A stretch of DNA of 64,000 nucleotides from Perognathus longimembris pacificus (taxonomy: Eukaryota > Chordata > Mammalia > Rodentia > Heteromyidae), in NCBI RefSeq assembly GCF_023159225.1, contig NC_063184.1, positions 11,335,528-11,399,527 on the forward strand, in the 5' to 3' direction. Positions within the stretch are counted from its first letter, which is position 1. Every line of letters starts with the position of its first letter. The notes beneath the pieces were generated by a model. The model was given only the letters and a program-made list of their open reading frames with translations. It searched no databases and was not told where the DNA came from. This document shows, piece by piece, positions 62,641-64,000 of the stretch. The position numbers and the translations under genes are program-made.

Positions 62641-64000
62641 AAAACCAGCAAAGATGTCTTTCTCAAAACCTTCTAAACCACAGGTCACAAACAGTGAAAT
62701 AAGGGATGGGGGGTGGTGATGGGAGAATAATAAGGTATACAGATTTGCAATAAACAATGTCTTGTTATTATGAAACTATAACATGATCAAGTCCATAAAA
62801 TTACCAATAAACCCACGTTGTCTACTAAATGAATAAAGCAATGATAGTAAAAACCACACTTTCACAAAAAAATACTCCAAAAAAGTTGAAAGATAAACAT
62901 ACTATTTACAAAAGCAATTGACACCAAGAATGCTTGTGATTACATATACTTTATTATGTTCTTTTGTCTTTGATTTCCTTGATCTTATTGTCTCCAGGCA
63001 CATTAGAATGTACTATGTGTCATATGCCCTTCCAATCTACTATCTAAAGTTATTTGGAGATTCACTATCTTTGAAAAAGTGCCTACTAATCTTTGTGTAT
63101 GATTAACATTTTTATGTAATTAATACTATGCCCCATTCACATAGTTCTGGAACTCCTAATCTAGACAATGAGTTCAGACAACTACAAACTTCAAAAAAGA
63201 GCAAAAGAAAAAAATCAAAATAAGACACAACCCCAAGAAGTTCAGATAATTATCAAGAACTGCTATATTAGAAGAAAACAAAACATAAATTGTTAATTAT
63301 GCTTTCATTGCATCTCCAGAAGGCATTTGTTTTATATTTATCTTGGACTTAAAGCTTTTCTTTTCTCTAAGATCTCCTATGTTAGCACTCCAAGGAGACG
63401 TGCTGAAATAGAACCTTGGTTTGTTTTTATTTAAGTGAGATCTGGGATTTGGTTTTCAGTTGCGTGCTTCACTTTGCAGGAACAGAATAGGAGCATTGCC
63501 CATGTCCAGTACCTGTAATTAGCAGAAGGTGACACCTGCAGGCAGAAAGGTAAAATGACAACTCACTGAACTTTCTTTTTCTTTTCAAGCAATTTGACTT
63601 CATGATGGATGACTTGTTTTTAATTCAAGATAATTTTGCCTGCTCTGTCAACTACTAGTTTTGCTTTTCCTTTGTTCTCAGCTTTCCCAATTCCTAACTC
63701 TTTCCTTTATACTTTTCATATTCAGTCTATTTTCTCCTGTACCAAAAACACTTGACAAAATGTCTAAAAAACTGATTCAATTTAGAATTTTATTTTAGAT
63801 TATTTAATGTACTCTTATCATGAAATACTATCTTATATATCAGCTTCCAAAGATTAGGATATGCTCATTTAAAAAATTCTCATGATTCCTTTTCAAATCC
63901 TGTATTCAGTTTTGAGAGATACCATTTCAGTGTCAATCCAACATAAATTCACTTGATTATTGTAGTATTTCTCTTCAGCTCTAGGTTTTTCTGAGATTAA
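62641..64000. other. Intergenic AT-rich sequence
   Basis: It may include the tail of the L1. Nothing else recognised up to the window end. Confidence 0.45.

Overview
This is nuclear genomic DNA of a geomyoid rodent (kangaroo rat, pocket mouse or pocket gopher group). The evidence is about 20 copies of a dimeric SINE: a tRNA-Ala-like left monomer joined to a right monomer containing GGCGCTGTGGCTCAAGTGGC. This matches IDL-Geo, a family described only from Geomyoidea. Split genes, CpG islands, 7SL-derived B1 SINEs, MIR, L2 and L1 fragments and many microsatellites also fit. No bacterial, plasmid, phage or CRISPR features are present.

The window is syntenic with human 4q25 in inverted order. Two protein genes can be read with confidence, and they converge tail to tail. 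TIFA is on the + strand: CpG-island promoter at about 16.3-17.35 kb, a predicted noncoding first exon, a 10 kb intron, one coding exon at 27,099-27,665 encoding 188 residues, and a 3' UTR to about 28.75 kb. AP1AR (gadkin) is on the - strand: all ten coding exons can be joined from 56,256 down to 33,981 with GT-AG junctions throughout, giving an intact 300-residue frame. Its 3' UTR probably reaches about 32.42 kb and its CpG-island promoter lies at 55.8-57 kb. ALPK1, the kinase upstream of TIFA, is the expected divergent neighbour at the left; no coding exon of it is visible.

Region by region: 1-16 kb is intergenic, dense in SINEs and purine/pyrimidine microsatellites. 16.3-27 kb is the TIFA promoter and intron 1; on the opposite strand this intron carries an unbroken, apparently intronless 721-codon ORF (21,113-23,278) that I do not recognise. 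28.8-32.4 kb is the short interval between the convergent genes and holds a 560-bp solo-LTR-like element with TG...CA ends and a perfect 5-bp duplication. 32.4-56.3 kb is AP1AR. 57-64 kb is intergenic, with SINEs and a decayed L1.

The two known genes act in different pathways: TIFA in innate sensing of ADP-heptose (ALPK1-TIFA-TRAF6-NF-kB), AP1AR in AP-1/kinesin endosome traffic and Arp2/3 control. The best candidate for something undescribed is the 721-codon ORF, with two VRFDL motifs that match the RVxF protein phosphatase 1 docking pattern, flanked on both sides by same-orientation copies of an unassigned retroposon-like repeat.
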